In this document: positions 19,630 to 27,804 of the stretch, in pieces
Layout of the letters: each line of letters starts with the position of its first letter
Numbering within the stretch: the stretch's first letter is position 1
Origin: JACWAE01 sp963847595
GTDB taxonomy: Bacteria > Chloroflexota > Dehalococcoidia > SZUA-161
Assembly: GCA_963847595.1 (NCBI GenBank)
Contig: CAWKAJ010000002.1
Coordinates: 1,684,547-1,748,546, forward strand
Length of the DNA stretch: 64,000 nt
Direction: 5' to 3'
Notes under the pieces: generated by a model
Database searches by the model: none
The model's input: the letters and a program-made list of their open reading frames with translations, nothing else
What the model was told of the DNA's origin: nothing
Position numbers and translations under genes: made by a program

Positions 19630-19680
19630 TATTTTACTTTATAATGATAAGGTAAAATATACATTATCTTATTTTACTTT
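19630..19680. promoter_or_regulatory. Three-copy operator-like repeat upstream of fic
   Basis: The 11-mer TATTTTACTTT occurs at 19630-19640 and 19670-19680 on the plus strand, and its near-identical inverse AAGGTAAAATA at 19649-19659. The spacing between copy starts is 19 and 21 bases, about two helical turns, so a repressor could bind one face. They lie in the 97-base gap between hsdM and fic. The winged-helix tail of Fic is a natural candidate to bind them. This is inference from layout. Confidence 0.55.
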
Positions 19681-19695
19681 GTCAACCGTTTCCAG

Positions 19696-21312
19696 TTACT
19701 GTTTTATATCCAATCGGGATAGATTCTCCCGAATGAGTTCATTCAACCGGTTTTCCTCCTTCATCTGCTCATCAAGTTCTGCCTTAAGCTTCCCGAACCG
19801 TTCCGTAAAATTAAAATCATCCTCGTCTTCGGGCAGGCCGATGTAACGGCCCGGCGTGAGCACATAATCTTTCTCTCTGATTTCATTGAGCGTCACCGAT
19901 TTACAAAAGCCCGGCACATCTTCGTAATTGTCTGTCTTGTTGTGCCAGTGGTGGTACGTCTCGGTTATTTTGGCAATGTCTTCAGCGGTAAAGTCTTTGG
20001 TCCGGCGATTAATAAGATAGCCGAGATTGCGGGCATCGATAAACAGAACTTTATCAAGGCGGCCTTCTTTCCGGCGCGACAGGAACCAGAGACAGGCTGG
20101 TATCTGCGTATTCAAAAAGAGTTTTGCCGGAAGGTTGACGATACAGTCAAGAAGTCCGGCTTCAATAATAGCTTTGCGTATTTCGCCCTCGCCGCTGGTT
20201 TTGGAAGTAAGAGAGCCCTTGGCGAGCACAAAGCCTGCCATGCCTTTGGGCGACATGTGATAGATGAAGTGTTGAATCCAGGCGTAATTGGCATTACCGG
20301 CGGGTGGGATGCCATACTTCCAGCGAGCGTCATCTTTTAAAAGGTCACCCGACCAGTCGGAGTCGTTGAACGGCGGATTGGCCAAGATGAAGTCGGCCTT
20401 CAAGTCTTTGTGCGCGTCATTGAGAAACGAGCCTTCGTTGTTCCACTTGATATTTGAGCTATCGATCCCGCGAATGGCAAGGTTCATTTTACACAAGCGC
20501 CAAGTCGTTTGGTTTGACTCCTGGCCGTAAATGGATATCAGGTCGGCAGGATTGAGGCTGATGCCGTTACCGTTACCTTTCTTTTTATAGTGGTCCTGGT
20601 GAGCGGCAATAAACTTCTCGCTCTGAACAAACATGCCGCCCGACCCGCAGCAAGGGTCGAAAACGCGGCCTTCGTATGGTTCAAGCATTTCAACCAGCAG
20701 CTTGACCACGCTTCGGGGCGTGTAGAACTGACCGCCCTTTTTCCCTTCAGCAAGAGCGAATTGACCGAGGAAATATTCATACACCTGGCCGAGCACATCC
20801 TTGCTTTGCGCTTGCTCGGTCCCGAGCGCAATCGTGCCGACAAGGTCGATAAGACCGCCTAAACTTGCCCGGTCAAGGTTCTGACGAGCGTAAACTTTGG
20901 GAAGAACGCCCTTAAGGGAAGGATTCTGGCGTTCAATAGCTTCCATGGCCTCGTCCACATAACCGCCAATATCTACTTTCTTGCCATTATCAAGAAGGAT
21001 TTCGGTCTTCTTGGCGTTAGCCGAAATGGGCTTCCAACGGGCGATAGGCGGGACAAAGAAAACCTTTTCCGCCGTGTATTCGTTCGGGTCTTCCGAGTCA
21101 GCCCCTTCGTATTCGCCCTTGCCGTTTACAAGTTTGAAATGCAGAACTTCAAAGGCATCGGATATGTATTTCAAAAAGATCAAGCCGAGGACAACATGCT
21201 TATATTCCGCGGCATCCATGTTTTTGCGCAGTTTGTCGGCGGATTGCCAGAGTGTCGTTTCGATGGATTCCTGCTTGTTATTCTTCTTGTCTGCCTGCTT
21301 GACTTTAGGCAT
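19696..21312 (-). CDS. hsdM: Type I restriction-modification DNA methyltransferase HsdM
   Basis: About 538 residues from ATG 21312, which has GGAG five bases in front; an in-frame start at 21366 is less likely. An N-terminal helical domain (about 15-150) precedes the N6-adenine methyltransferase core, with the SAM site DPCCGSGG at 219-226 and the catalytic NPPF at 312-315. With HsdS it methylates adenine in the recognition site and also forms the scaffold for HsdR. It is the first gene of the leftward operon hsdM-fic-hsdS-orf-hsdR. The C-terminal coiled helix (ERFGKLKAELDEQMKEENR) fits HsdS contact. Confidence 0.95.
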   Translation of the reverse strand: MPKVKQADKKNNKQESIETTLWQSADKLRKNMDAAEYKHVVLGLIFLKYISDAFEVLHFKLVNGKGEYEGADSEDPNEYTAEKVFFVPPIARWKPISANAKKTEILLDNGKKVDIGGYVDEAMEAIERQNPSLKGVLPKVYARQNLDRASLGGLIDLVGTIALGTEQAQSKDVLGQVYEYFLGQFALAEGKKGGQFYTPRSVVKLLVEMLEPYEGRVFDPCCGSGGMFVQSEKFIAAHQDHYKKKGNGNGISLNPADLISIYGQESNQTTWRLCKMNLAIRGIDSSNIKWNNEGSFLNDAHKDLKADFILANPPFNDSDWSGDLLKDDARWKYGIPPAGNANYAWIQHFIYHMSPKGMAGFVLAKGSLTSKTSGEGEIRKAIIEAGLLDCIVNLPAKLFLNTQIPACLWFLSRRKEGRLDKVLFIDARNLGYLINRRTKDFTAEDIAKITETYHHWHNKTDNYEDVPGFCKSVTLNEIREKDYVLTPGRYIGLPEDEDDFNFTERFGKLKAELDEQMKEENRLNELIRENLSRLDIKQ

Positions 21313-21431
21313 TTTGTCTCCGTCCTGTATCGGATGTCTCAATCCTATGTTGAATTCTAGCTCCAACTTAGTTTAACAGAAGATAGTCATGCTGGATTAT
21401 ATCACATACCTTCAGACTATAGTATGACGCG

Positions 21432-21687
21432 GAGATTGCTTCGTCGTCCGCCGAAGGCGGACTTCTCGCAATGACATTTGATGGGCTCTTTCCTTCCGGG
21501 AAGGACTCGGAGCGAACGGTTTAATTCCCCCTCACTTTTATTCTCTCCCGCAAGGGGAGAGAGGATTTGGGCGGTGAGATTGCCACGGCCTCCTGCGGAT
21601 GGCCTCGCAATGACATACGGAAGGGCACAGCACGCTGTGCCCCTACGCTGAGTAACGAGATTCTTCGCTAAAGCTCAGAATGACATT
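21432..21687. repeat. Cluster of dispersed palindromic repeats ending in AATGACAT
   Basis: Three arms of the family GAGATTGC...CTCGCAATGACAT: 21432-21478 (with inner hairpin GTCCGCCGAAGGCGGAC), 21576-21616 and the variant GAGATTCTTCG...CAGAATGACAT at 21657-21687. A separate palindrome AGGGGC-type lies at 21622-21644 (GGGCACAGCACGCTGTGCCC). A complete two-arm copy of the first family lies at 25243-25358 and a variant at 41867-41929. Confidence 0.75.
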
Positions 21688-21717
21688 CTTAGGGGGCGAG
21701 TGGCTGTGCGCCGTACT

Positions 21718-21746
21718 TTGACGGGGAAGCGAAGCTAAGGTACAAT
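21718..21746 (+). promoter_or_regulatory. Sigma70-type promoter for valS
   Basis: TTGACG at 21718-21723, 17-base spacer, TACAAT at 21741-21746, about 40 bases before the valS ATG. The short leader leaves no room for a T-box, so valS does not appear to be controlled by tRNA sensing. Confidence 0.65.
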
Positions 21747-21785
21747 GTAGGGCAGTATCCGGAAATCGAGAGGGCTTTTGGTACG

Positions 21786-24446
21786 ATGGCACAAGAAAAA
21801 AAAGAGATATCGAAGAGCTACGACCCTAAACAAATCGAGGGCAAGTGGTACCAGTTCTGGATGGAACGGGGCTATTTCACTCCTAAGATAGACCACAAAA
21901 AGAAGCCCTTTGTCATCATCATGCCACCGCCTAACGTCACCGGAGAGCTGCACCTGGGCACGGCGTTGACCGCAATCATCGAAGACACCATGACTCGCTG
22001 GCACCGTATGAAAGGTGACCCCACCCTGTGGCTGCCGGGGAGCGACCACGCAGGCATTAGCGGGCAGCTTGTGGTGGAGCAGCTCCTGGCCAAGGAGGGG
22101 CTCACCCGCCACGACATCGGCCGTGAGAAGTTCCTGGAGCAGATGTGGCTGTGGATGAAAAAGTACAAGGGTATTATCGCCGAGCAGCACAAAAAGCTCG
22201 GCTCCTCCTGCGATTGGACGCGCGAACGCTTCACTATGGACCCGGGCCCGGCCAGGGCGGTGCGCACTACCTTCGTCAGCCTCTATAATAAAGGCTTGAT
22301 ATATCGCGGCGAGCGCATCATCAACTGGTGCCCCCGCTGTTCTACCGCCCTCTCGGACCTCGAGGTTGACCACAGGGAGATGCAGAGCCATCTTTACTAC
22401 GTGCGTTATCGGCTGGAAGAAGGGAAAGACCAGTATATCACCGTAGCCACCACCCGTCCCGAGACTATCCTCGGCGATACCGCCGTGGCGGTGAATCCTA
22501 AAGATAAGCGCTATAAAAAACTCCTGGGCAAGAAGGCTATCCTCCCTGTAATCGGTAGAGCAATCCCCATTATCGCCGATGAAGCTGTTGACCCCGCTTT
22601 CGGTACGGGAGCGGTGAAAATCACTCCGGCCCACGACCCGGTAGACTTCGAGGTGGCACAACGGCAAAACTTGCCTGCGATTAATATATTGAACCTAGAT
22701 GCCACCATGAACGACAACGCAGGCCCCTATGCAGGCCAGGACCGCTTCGCCTGCCGCAAGGCACTGCTTGCTGATTTAGAGAAAGAGGGCTTGCTGGTCA
22801 AGATAGACCCCTATGTGCATGCTGTGGGACACTGCCATCGCTGCCGCACTATCGTGGAACCGCTGGTATCGAAGCAGTGGTTTGTCAAGGGTGCGCCTCT
22901 GGCTAAACCGGCGATCGACGCCGTGGTCGAGGGCAGGATAAAGATTATCCCCGAGCGCTTCACCAAGGTCTATCTCAACTGGATGGAGAACATCCGCGAC
23001 TGGTGCATCAGCCGCCAGCTCTGGTGGGGACACCGTATACCTGTCTGGTACTGTAACGACTGCGGCGAGCTCACGGTGGCTATCGATGACCCTAAAGCCT
23101 GCGCCAAGTGCGGCTCGAAGAATATCACTCAGGACCCCGATGTGCTGGACACCTGGTTCAGCTCCGGGCTGTGGCCTCATTCCACTCTGGGCTGGCCCGA
23201 TAAGACCGAGGACCTCAAGTATTTCTATCCCACCTCGGTGATGGAGACCGCCTACGATATCCTCTTCTTCTGGGTGGCCCGGATGATTATGATGGGGCTG
23301 GAGAACATGGGCGAGGTGCCTTTCCACACGGTCTACCTGCACGGTCTGATACGTGATGAGAAGGGCGAAAAGATGAGCAAGTCGCGCGGCAACGTGGTTG
23401 ACCCGGTGGGCATCATCGAGAAATACGGCACCGATGCGCTGCGCTTCGCCCTCTCTACGGGCAACTCGCCGGGCAACGATATGAAGCTCAACCCGCAGAA
23501 GCTGGAGGGCAGCCGCAATTTTGCCAACAAGCTGTGGAATGCTGCCAGGTTTGTGGTGGGCAACATGGATAATGTAGAGATGAAAATCCAACCTGGCGTT
23601 CCTACCACGGAGGACCGCTGGATACTGAGCCGGCTCAACCATCTGGTGGCTGAGGTCACCGAGCTTAACGAGGACTTCCAGTTCGGCGAGGCGCTGCGGC
23701 GGATTTACGACTTTCTGTGGACGGAGTACTGCGACTGGTATATCGAGATTGCCAAGATAAGGCTTCGCCATAATCAAGGACCTAACTCTCCGCTTCCGTT
23801 ACTGGTCCAGGTTCTGGAGACATCCCTGCGCCTGCTTCATCCCTTCATGCCGTTCATCACGGAGGAGCTGTGGCAGAGCCTCAGGGAGCGCCAGCCCGAG
23901 GGCAAGCCCGACTCAATTATGGTTGCGCCTTATCCAACATCGGATAGCAAGGCCTTCGATGATGGCGCTGAAAGCGAGATGGAATCGGTGTTCGAGATAG
24001 TGCGTTCCATCCGTAACGCCCGTGTGGAGAGCGGCGTCGATCCCGCAAAATTTATTAGAGCCTTCATTATCGCGGGTGAATCCAAACTCGGACTTGAAGC
24101 CCATATAGAGGCGATTCATACTTTGGCCAGAGTGCACCCCCTGGATATCGTGAATACTGCGGATAAGATGAAGCTGAAACAAGACCAGGCTAAGATACTG
24201 GTGCTCAAGGGTGTGGAGGTTATCCTGCCCCTGGAGGGCATGGTTGACGCTGATGCCGAGAGAAGCCGTTTGCTCAAGGAGGTTGAGGCAAATCAGGCTG
24301 AGATAGCGCGTATCGAAAAACTGTTGCTGGATGAATCTTTTACCACCAAGGCTCCGCCTGCGGTAGTGGAGAGAGAGCGCCAGAAGCTCAGCGACCGCAA
24401 AGACAAGCTGGCTAAACTGAGCGAGCGGCTCGGACAATTGGGATAA
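21786..24446 (+). CDS. valS: Valyl-tRNA synthetase
   Basis: 886 residues, the normal ValRS length. The class I signature is PPPNVTGELHLGTAL (about 43-57, the HIGH motif) and KMSKSRGN lies near 530. The CP1 editing domain is present, with GDTAVAVNP and GTGAVKITPAHDP, which in the family hydrolyse Thr-tRNA(Val). A zinc knuckle CNDCGEL...CAKCGS lies near 420-440. The C-terminus ends in the coiled-coil arm (ERSRLLKEVEANQAEIARIE) that holds tRNA. All domains are intact. It stands alone with its own promoter. Confidence 0.97.
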   Translation: MAQEKKEISKSYDPKQIEGKWYQFWMERGYFTPKIDHKKKPFVIIMPPPNVTGELHLGTALTAIIEDTMTRWHRMKGDPTLWLPGSDHAGISGQLVVEQLLAKEGLTRHDIGREKFLEQMWLWMKKYKGIIAEQHKKLGSSCDWTRERFTMDPGPARAVRTTFVSLYNKGLIYRGERIINWCPRCSTALSDLEVDHREMQSHLYYVRYRLEEGKDQYITVATTRPETILGDTAVAVNPKDKRYKKLLGKKAILPVIGRAIPIIADEAVDPAFGTGAVKITPAHDPVDFEVAQRQNLPAINILNLDATMNDNAGPYAGQDRFACRKALLADLEKEGLLVKIDPYVHAVGHCHRCRTIVEPLVSKQWFVKGAPLAKPAIDAVVEGRIKIIPERFTKVYLNWMENIRDWCISRQLWWGHRIPVWYCNDCGELTVAIDDPKACAKCGSKNITQDPDVLDTWFSSGLWPHSTLGWPDKTEDLKYFYPTSVMETAYDILFFWVARMIMMGLENMGEVPFHTVYLHGLIRDEKGEKMSKSRGNVVDPVGIIEKYGTDALRFALSTGNSPGNDMKLNPQKLEGSRNFANKLWNAARFVVGNMDNVEMKIQPGVPTTEDRWILSRLNHLVAEVTELNEDFQFGEALRRIYDFLWTEYCDWYIEIAKIRLRHNQGPNSPLPLLVQVLETSLRLLHPFMPFITEELWQSLRERQPEGKPDSIMVAPYPTSDSKAFDDGAESEMESVFEIVRSIRNARVESGVDPAKFIRAFIIAGESKLGLEAHIEAIHTLARVHPLDIVNTADKMKLKQDQAKILVLKGVEVILPLEGMVDADAERSRLLKEVEANQAEIARIEKLLLDESFTTKAPPAVVERERQKLSDRKDKLAKLSERLGQLG

Positions 24447-24479
24447 CGAGGGTTTGACTTTCAGCTTCAAAAAAGCCTG

Positions 24480-24508
24480 TTGATTTTTCCAAATTAATGG
24501 TGTATAGT
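24480..24508 (+). promoter_or_regulatory. Strong promoter for the zinc-ribbon gene, with long leader
   Basis: TTGATT at 24480-24485, 17-base spacer, TATAGT at 24503-24508. The gene starts only at 24701, so the untranslated leader is about 185 bases. The leader opens with a CACCG...CGGTG hairpin followed by TTTTC (24510-24541), so it may have a regulatory structure. Confidence 0.65.
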
Positions 24509-24700
24509 CACACCGGAGCATGACCTCGTGACACGGTGTTTTCAAGTCGGCACCCTAGGAACCGAGAGTCCTCATTACTCATCAGGGAGAACTCCTCTTG
24601 CTTTGTCCCTCCTTGGAACTCCAGAGTCTCACATAGTTCTTGGGCCGCGAACACGTCGAAGACGAGGCCTGGCTTATCAATCAGGAAAGGAGGTCTAGCG

Positions 24701-25024
24701 ATGGCGTTTGCGGATAAGACCCTGACTTGCCGTGACTGCGGAGCGCAGTTCACATTCACTGCCGGTGAGCAGGAATTCTACCAATCGCGGGGCCTGGAGA
24801 ATGAACCTGGCCGTTGTCCGGATTGCAGGTCAGCCCGGCGACAAGGGCGCTATGGAGCTGCCAAAGGACCGCGCGAGAAGACAAAGGTAACCTGCGCTTC
24901 CTGCGGCAAAGAGACTGAAGTCCCCTTTCAGCCCAGGAGTGGACGTCCCGTATACTGCGATGAGTGCTTCGCTAAGGTAAGAACTCAGCGCCCGTCAGAC
25001 AGAGGTCCATCAGACAAGGCGTAA
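24701..25024 (+). CDS. Small double zinc-ribbon protein (copy 1)
   Basis: 107 residues. It has an N-terminal ribbon (LTCRDCGAQFTFTAGEQEFY, then GRCPDCR) of the probable zinc-ribbon type, and a C-terminal CxxC pair (VTCASCGKETEVPFQP, then YCDECF). The strong ribosome site GGAAAGGAGG fixes the ATG at 24701, although the frame is open from 24536. Its paralogue is at 58005-58316. Such proteins are thought to bind nucleic acid or act in stress, but no reaction is known. It has its own promoter and terminator, so it is a single-gene unit with a long leader. Confidence 0.88.
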   Translation: MAFADKTLTCRDCGAQFTFTAGEQEFYQSRGLENEPGRCPDCRSARRQGRYGAAKGPREKTKVTCASCGKETEVPFQPRSGRPVYCDECFAKVRTQRPSDRGPSDKA

Positions 25025-25054
25025 GGCCCAGAGAGCGAAGAAGGTAGGATAATT

Positions 25055-25087
25055 GAGGCGTCCTTCACCGTAGGTGAAGGACGCCTC
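25055..25087 (+). terminator. Rho-independent terminator after the zinc-ribbon gene
   Basis: A perfect 15-bp stem (GAGGCGTCCTTCACC with its complement) and a GTA loop, followed by TTCTTTGTCTT. It ends the single-gene zinc-ribbon transcript. Confidence 0.8.
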
Positions 25088-25242
25088 TTCTTTGTCTTAA
25101 AATGTCACAAATTTTCAACTTTACCGCGCCTAATTTAATGACTTTTTTATCCCTCGCGCGCTAGCATAGTACCGCCTGTTGAGCAACCCTTGTCTCAAAC
25201 AAGCTTTATAACAACGGAGGAGCCAGAGGAGTGGAGGCACTA

Positions 25243-25358
25243 TGTCATTGCGAGTCCTTCGTTAGAAGGACGAAGCAATCTCATCGCTCTGTCGGTATCT
25301 ACGGGCCACGAGGGGATTGCTTCGTCGTCCGCCAAAGGCTGACTCCTCGCAATGACAT
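25243..25358. repeat. Complete two-arm TGTCATTGCGAG palindromic element
   Basis: Left arm TGTCATTGCGAG...GAAGCAATCTC (25243-25282) with an inner hairpin GTCCTTCGTTAGAAGGAC; right arm GGATTGCTTCGTCG...CTCGCAATGACAT (25314-25358). The arms are inverted copies about 30 bases apart. It sits just upstream of the flavoprotein gene at 25430. No protein is coded. It is the full form of the half copies at 21432-21616. Confidence 0.75.
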
Positions 25359-25429
25359 TGAAGTTTGGGGAATCAAGGGGGTTGAAAAAAGAGCAAACCT
25401 GATGCTTCTCAACGATTAAGGGGGCAAAT

Positions 25430-26800
25430 ATGAAGAAAGAGCGTCTTATCGTTATCGGCGGAAACGGGGCAGGGATGAGCGGCGCCAGCAGGGCCCGAAG
25501 GCTCAGACCCGATATGGAAATACTGGTATTCGAAAAAAGCGGCCATGTATCATACGCGGCCTGAGGGATGCCGTACCTGAGTTCAGGTAAAGTGAAGTCG
25601 GCGGACAGCCTCGTGGTCTATGATGCCAAATTCTTCAAAGAGAAAAGGGATATCGAGGTATACCTTCATCACGAGGCCACGCGGATATTACCTCAGCGCA
25701 AAGCCGTGATGATAAGGGATACGGCAACAGGCGAGGAAAAGGAGTACCCGTATGACAAACTGCTGATTGCCACCGGAGCAAGGGCGTTTGTTCCGCCCAT
25801 AAAAGGCATGGACAGCAAAGGGGTCTTCACGTTGCGTCCTCTGGAGGACGGCATAGCGATCAAAGAGTACATCGGCAGCAACTCGCCGAAGAAGGGCCTC
25901 CTGATTGGAGCAGGTTACATCGGAATGGAGATGGCGGAGTCCTTCGCTGAAGCGGGCATGAAAGTGACGGTCGTGTAGAAGATGCCGAGTATCGTGGGGA
26001 CAATGGACGACGAAATCACCGAAATTATTGAGAAAGAGTTGAACAGGAACAGGGTAATACTGCTCAAGTCCAGGGCTGTGGTGGAGTTTGCCGGTGAAAA
26101 CTCTCATCTGAGCAGGGCAATCCTGGACAGCGGGGAGACGATTGATGCTGATATCTCGGTCGTGGGCGCAGGACTGAGGCCCAACTCGGAGATCGCAAGG
26201 GAAGCGGGCGTGGAGCTGGGGCGGACGGGCGCCATAAAAGTCAACCAGCGAATGGAGACCAACATTCCCGATATTTATGCAGCGGGCGACTGCACTGAAG
26301 CTTATCATCTTGTTCTGGGCAGAAATGTATATATCCCGCTGGCCCCTACAGCGAACAAGCAGGGCAGGGCTGCCGGGGAGAATATTGCAGGCGGGAACAC
26401 CTCGTTCCCCGGCATTGTGGGCACTGCCATCTTCAAGGTCTTCGACCTCGAGGTAGCGAGGACAGGTATCACCGAGAAGGAAGCCAGAGTCGAAGGCATT
26501 GACTATATAGCCAATGTCATCGAGCAGGGCTCGAGGGCGCCTTACTATCCGGGAGTCAGCAAAATAAGAGTCAAGGTTATTGCCGACAAAAATACCGGCA
26601 GGCTTCTGGGCGCCCAGATGGTGGGCAAAGAAGGGGTTGCCAAACGAATAGATGTTTTCGCGACTGCGATTACGGTCAAGATGACTGCTCAGGAAATGAG
26701 AGACCTCGACCTGGGGTACGCCCCTCCGTTCGCGCCGCCTTACGACCCGGTTCTCATTGCGGCAGACGAGCTCCAGAAGAAGGTCTCGGGCAAGAAGTGA
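25430..26800 (+). CDS. CoA-disulfide-reductase-type FAD oxidoreductase with TGA at the redox Cys and an in-frame TAG; candidate selenoprotein or decaying gene
   Basis: Read through two stops this is a 456-residue flavoprotein of the CoA-disulfide reductase/NADH oxidase family. It starts at ATG 25430 after AAGGGGG. The FAD motif is IGGNGAGMSGAS (about 9-20), the NAD motif LLIGAGYIGMEMAE (about 159-172), the second flavin motif IYAAGDCTEA, and a C-terminal dimerisation domain follows. Codon 45 is TGA (25562-25564) in SYAA-stop-GMPYL, exactly where the family has its single redox-active Cys. A hairpin TACCTGA/TCAGGTA (25574-25589) begins nine bases later. Codon 183 is TAG (25976-25978) where Glu is expected (VTVV-stop-KMPS). 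Otherwise the frame is intact. Selenocysteine insertion, nonsense decay or sequence error are all open. Confidence 0.8.
25574..25589 (+). promoter_or_regulatory. Candidate bacterial SECIS hairpin
   Basis: TACCTG-AGTT-CAGGTA, a 6-bp stem with a tetraloop (or 7 bp with GT), begins nine bases after the TGA at 25562. Outer GCCG (25570-25573) can pair with CGGC (25599-25602). The loop has G at its second position and lies about 15 bases from the TGA, close to the general bacterial rule. No SelB binding can be shown from sequence. Confidence 0.4.
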
Positions 26801-26884
26801 CATCTTCGAGAAGACTCTTGTTTGACTGTGGCAAAGATTAACGCTATACTTTCCCTCGCTCCGGGTTAATAGGAAGGTGTTCGC

Positions 26885-27454
26885 TTGATAACGTCTCTGT
26901 GTTGTGTGGCACTCGCCTATCTGCTGGGGTCTATTTCTTCAACCTGTATCGTCGGCTATCTGTTCGGACGCACGGATATGAGGACTGAGCCGGACGGCAA
27001 AATCAGCGCGGCCGCTGTGTTTCGCAGGATCGGCCTGTTCCCCTTTTTATGTGTCGTGCTCATGGATATCGGCCTGGTGGTTACAGCTGTTATCATTGCC
27101 AAGCTCCTGACCCATACGCCCAATATTATGATGCTTGCAGGCTTTGCGGCTGTCATGGGACATAACTGGTCTATTTTCATTGGACTCAGGGGAGGCCTGG
27201 GGGCAACCGCAATATTCGGTGCTCTGGTCGCGGTCATGCCACTGCAGGTCTGTTACGGGTTAATAGGTGGCGGGATTATCTGGCTCTTGACCGCTAGGCC
27301 AAGCGTAGGCACTGCTGTCGGTATTCTGATTGTTTCCGGCACGTCATTTCTCCAAATGGGCATGGGGACATTAGTCATGTACCCGTTGCTGCTGTTTTTT
27401 TTAATGCTGCTAAAGCAGTTTCAGGTAGCCCGGGTGACTCGAACTGCGCACTAG
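26885..27454 (+). CDS. PlsY-like glycerol-3-phosphate acyltransferase family membrane protein (divergent)
   Basis: 189 residues with about five hydrophobic membrane segments, the size and layout of PlsY, which acylates glycerol 3-phosphate from acyl-phosphate at the membrane. The family motif GHNWSIFIGLRGGLGAT is recognisable near 96-112, but the usual Lys-rich GGKG(V/A)AT is changed to RGGLGAT, and the first motif GSIP is GSISST. Activity is therefore uncertain. The start is TTG at 26885 behind GGAAGGTG. It lies between the flavoprotein gene and that gene's decayed copy. Confidence 0.65.
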   Translation: MITSLCCVALAYLLGSISSTCIVGYLFGRTDMRTEPDGKISAAAVFRRIGLFPFLCVVLMDIGLVVTAVIIAKLLTHTPNIMMLAGFAAVMGHNWSIFIGLRGGLGATAIFGALVAVMPLQVCYGLIGGGIIWLLTARPSVGTAVGILIVSGTSFLQMGMGTLVMYPLLLFFLMLLKQFQVARVTRTAH

Positions 27455-27464
27455 GCAAACCATG

Positions 27465-27595
27465 GTAGCGGTCAAGATGACTGCTCGCGAAATGAGAGAC
27501 CTCGACCTGGGTACGCCCATCCCTTCTCGCCGCCTTACGACCCGGTGCTCATTACGGCAGACGAACTCCAGAAGAAGCTCGTGGGTAAAAGGTGA
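27465..27595 (+). pseudogene. Decayed C-terminal copy of the flavoprotein at 25430
   Basis: About 130 bases closely match the last 43 codons of the flavoprotein (the stretch coding VKMTAQEMRDLDLG onwards to GKK-stop). One G is missing in the GGGG after GACCT and other indels follow, so the frame is lost. The rest of the gene is absent. It is a remnant of duplication or recombination around the PlsY-like gene. Confidence 0.75.
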
Positions 27596-27804
27596 TATCT
27601 TGGAAACGCCCCGTGGTTACCAGTACAGACTTCCGGGTATTGAGTTGAGAACAAGAAAGGCCAATGCGTAGAGGGGGTCTCCAAAACCACTTGATTTTGA
27701 AGAAAAAGGTGACTATGGGTGGCAAATCGACTGGTCACAAAGCTTCGAGCCAGCCGCCGTGTTCCTAAATAGCCGGATCGATCTTAGTAGGGCATAAATT
27801 GAAG

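Larger units (their letters stand above)
21313..21785. other. Repeat-rich gap between hsdM and valS
   Basis: No gene is seen in about 470 bases. It carries several unrelated dispersed palindromes in a row (21432-21478, 21576-21616, 21622-21644, 21657-21687), a hairpin TCTCTCCCGCAAGGGGAGAGA near 21541-21561, and the valS promoter at its right end. Accumulation of repeats here marks the right edge of the restriction island. Confidence 0.6.

Noticed and set aside
24536..24700. N-terminal extension of the first zinc-ribbon protein
   Set aside because: The frame is open, but the strong promoter and ribosome site place the start at 24701, and the paralogue starts at the same point.
25976..25978. 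Pyrrolysine at TAG in the flavoprotein
   Set aside because: Pyrrolysine is known mainly in methylamine methyltransferases; here homologues have Glu and one base change explains the TAG.
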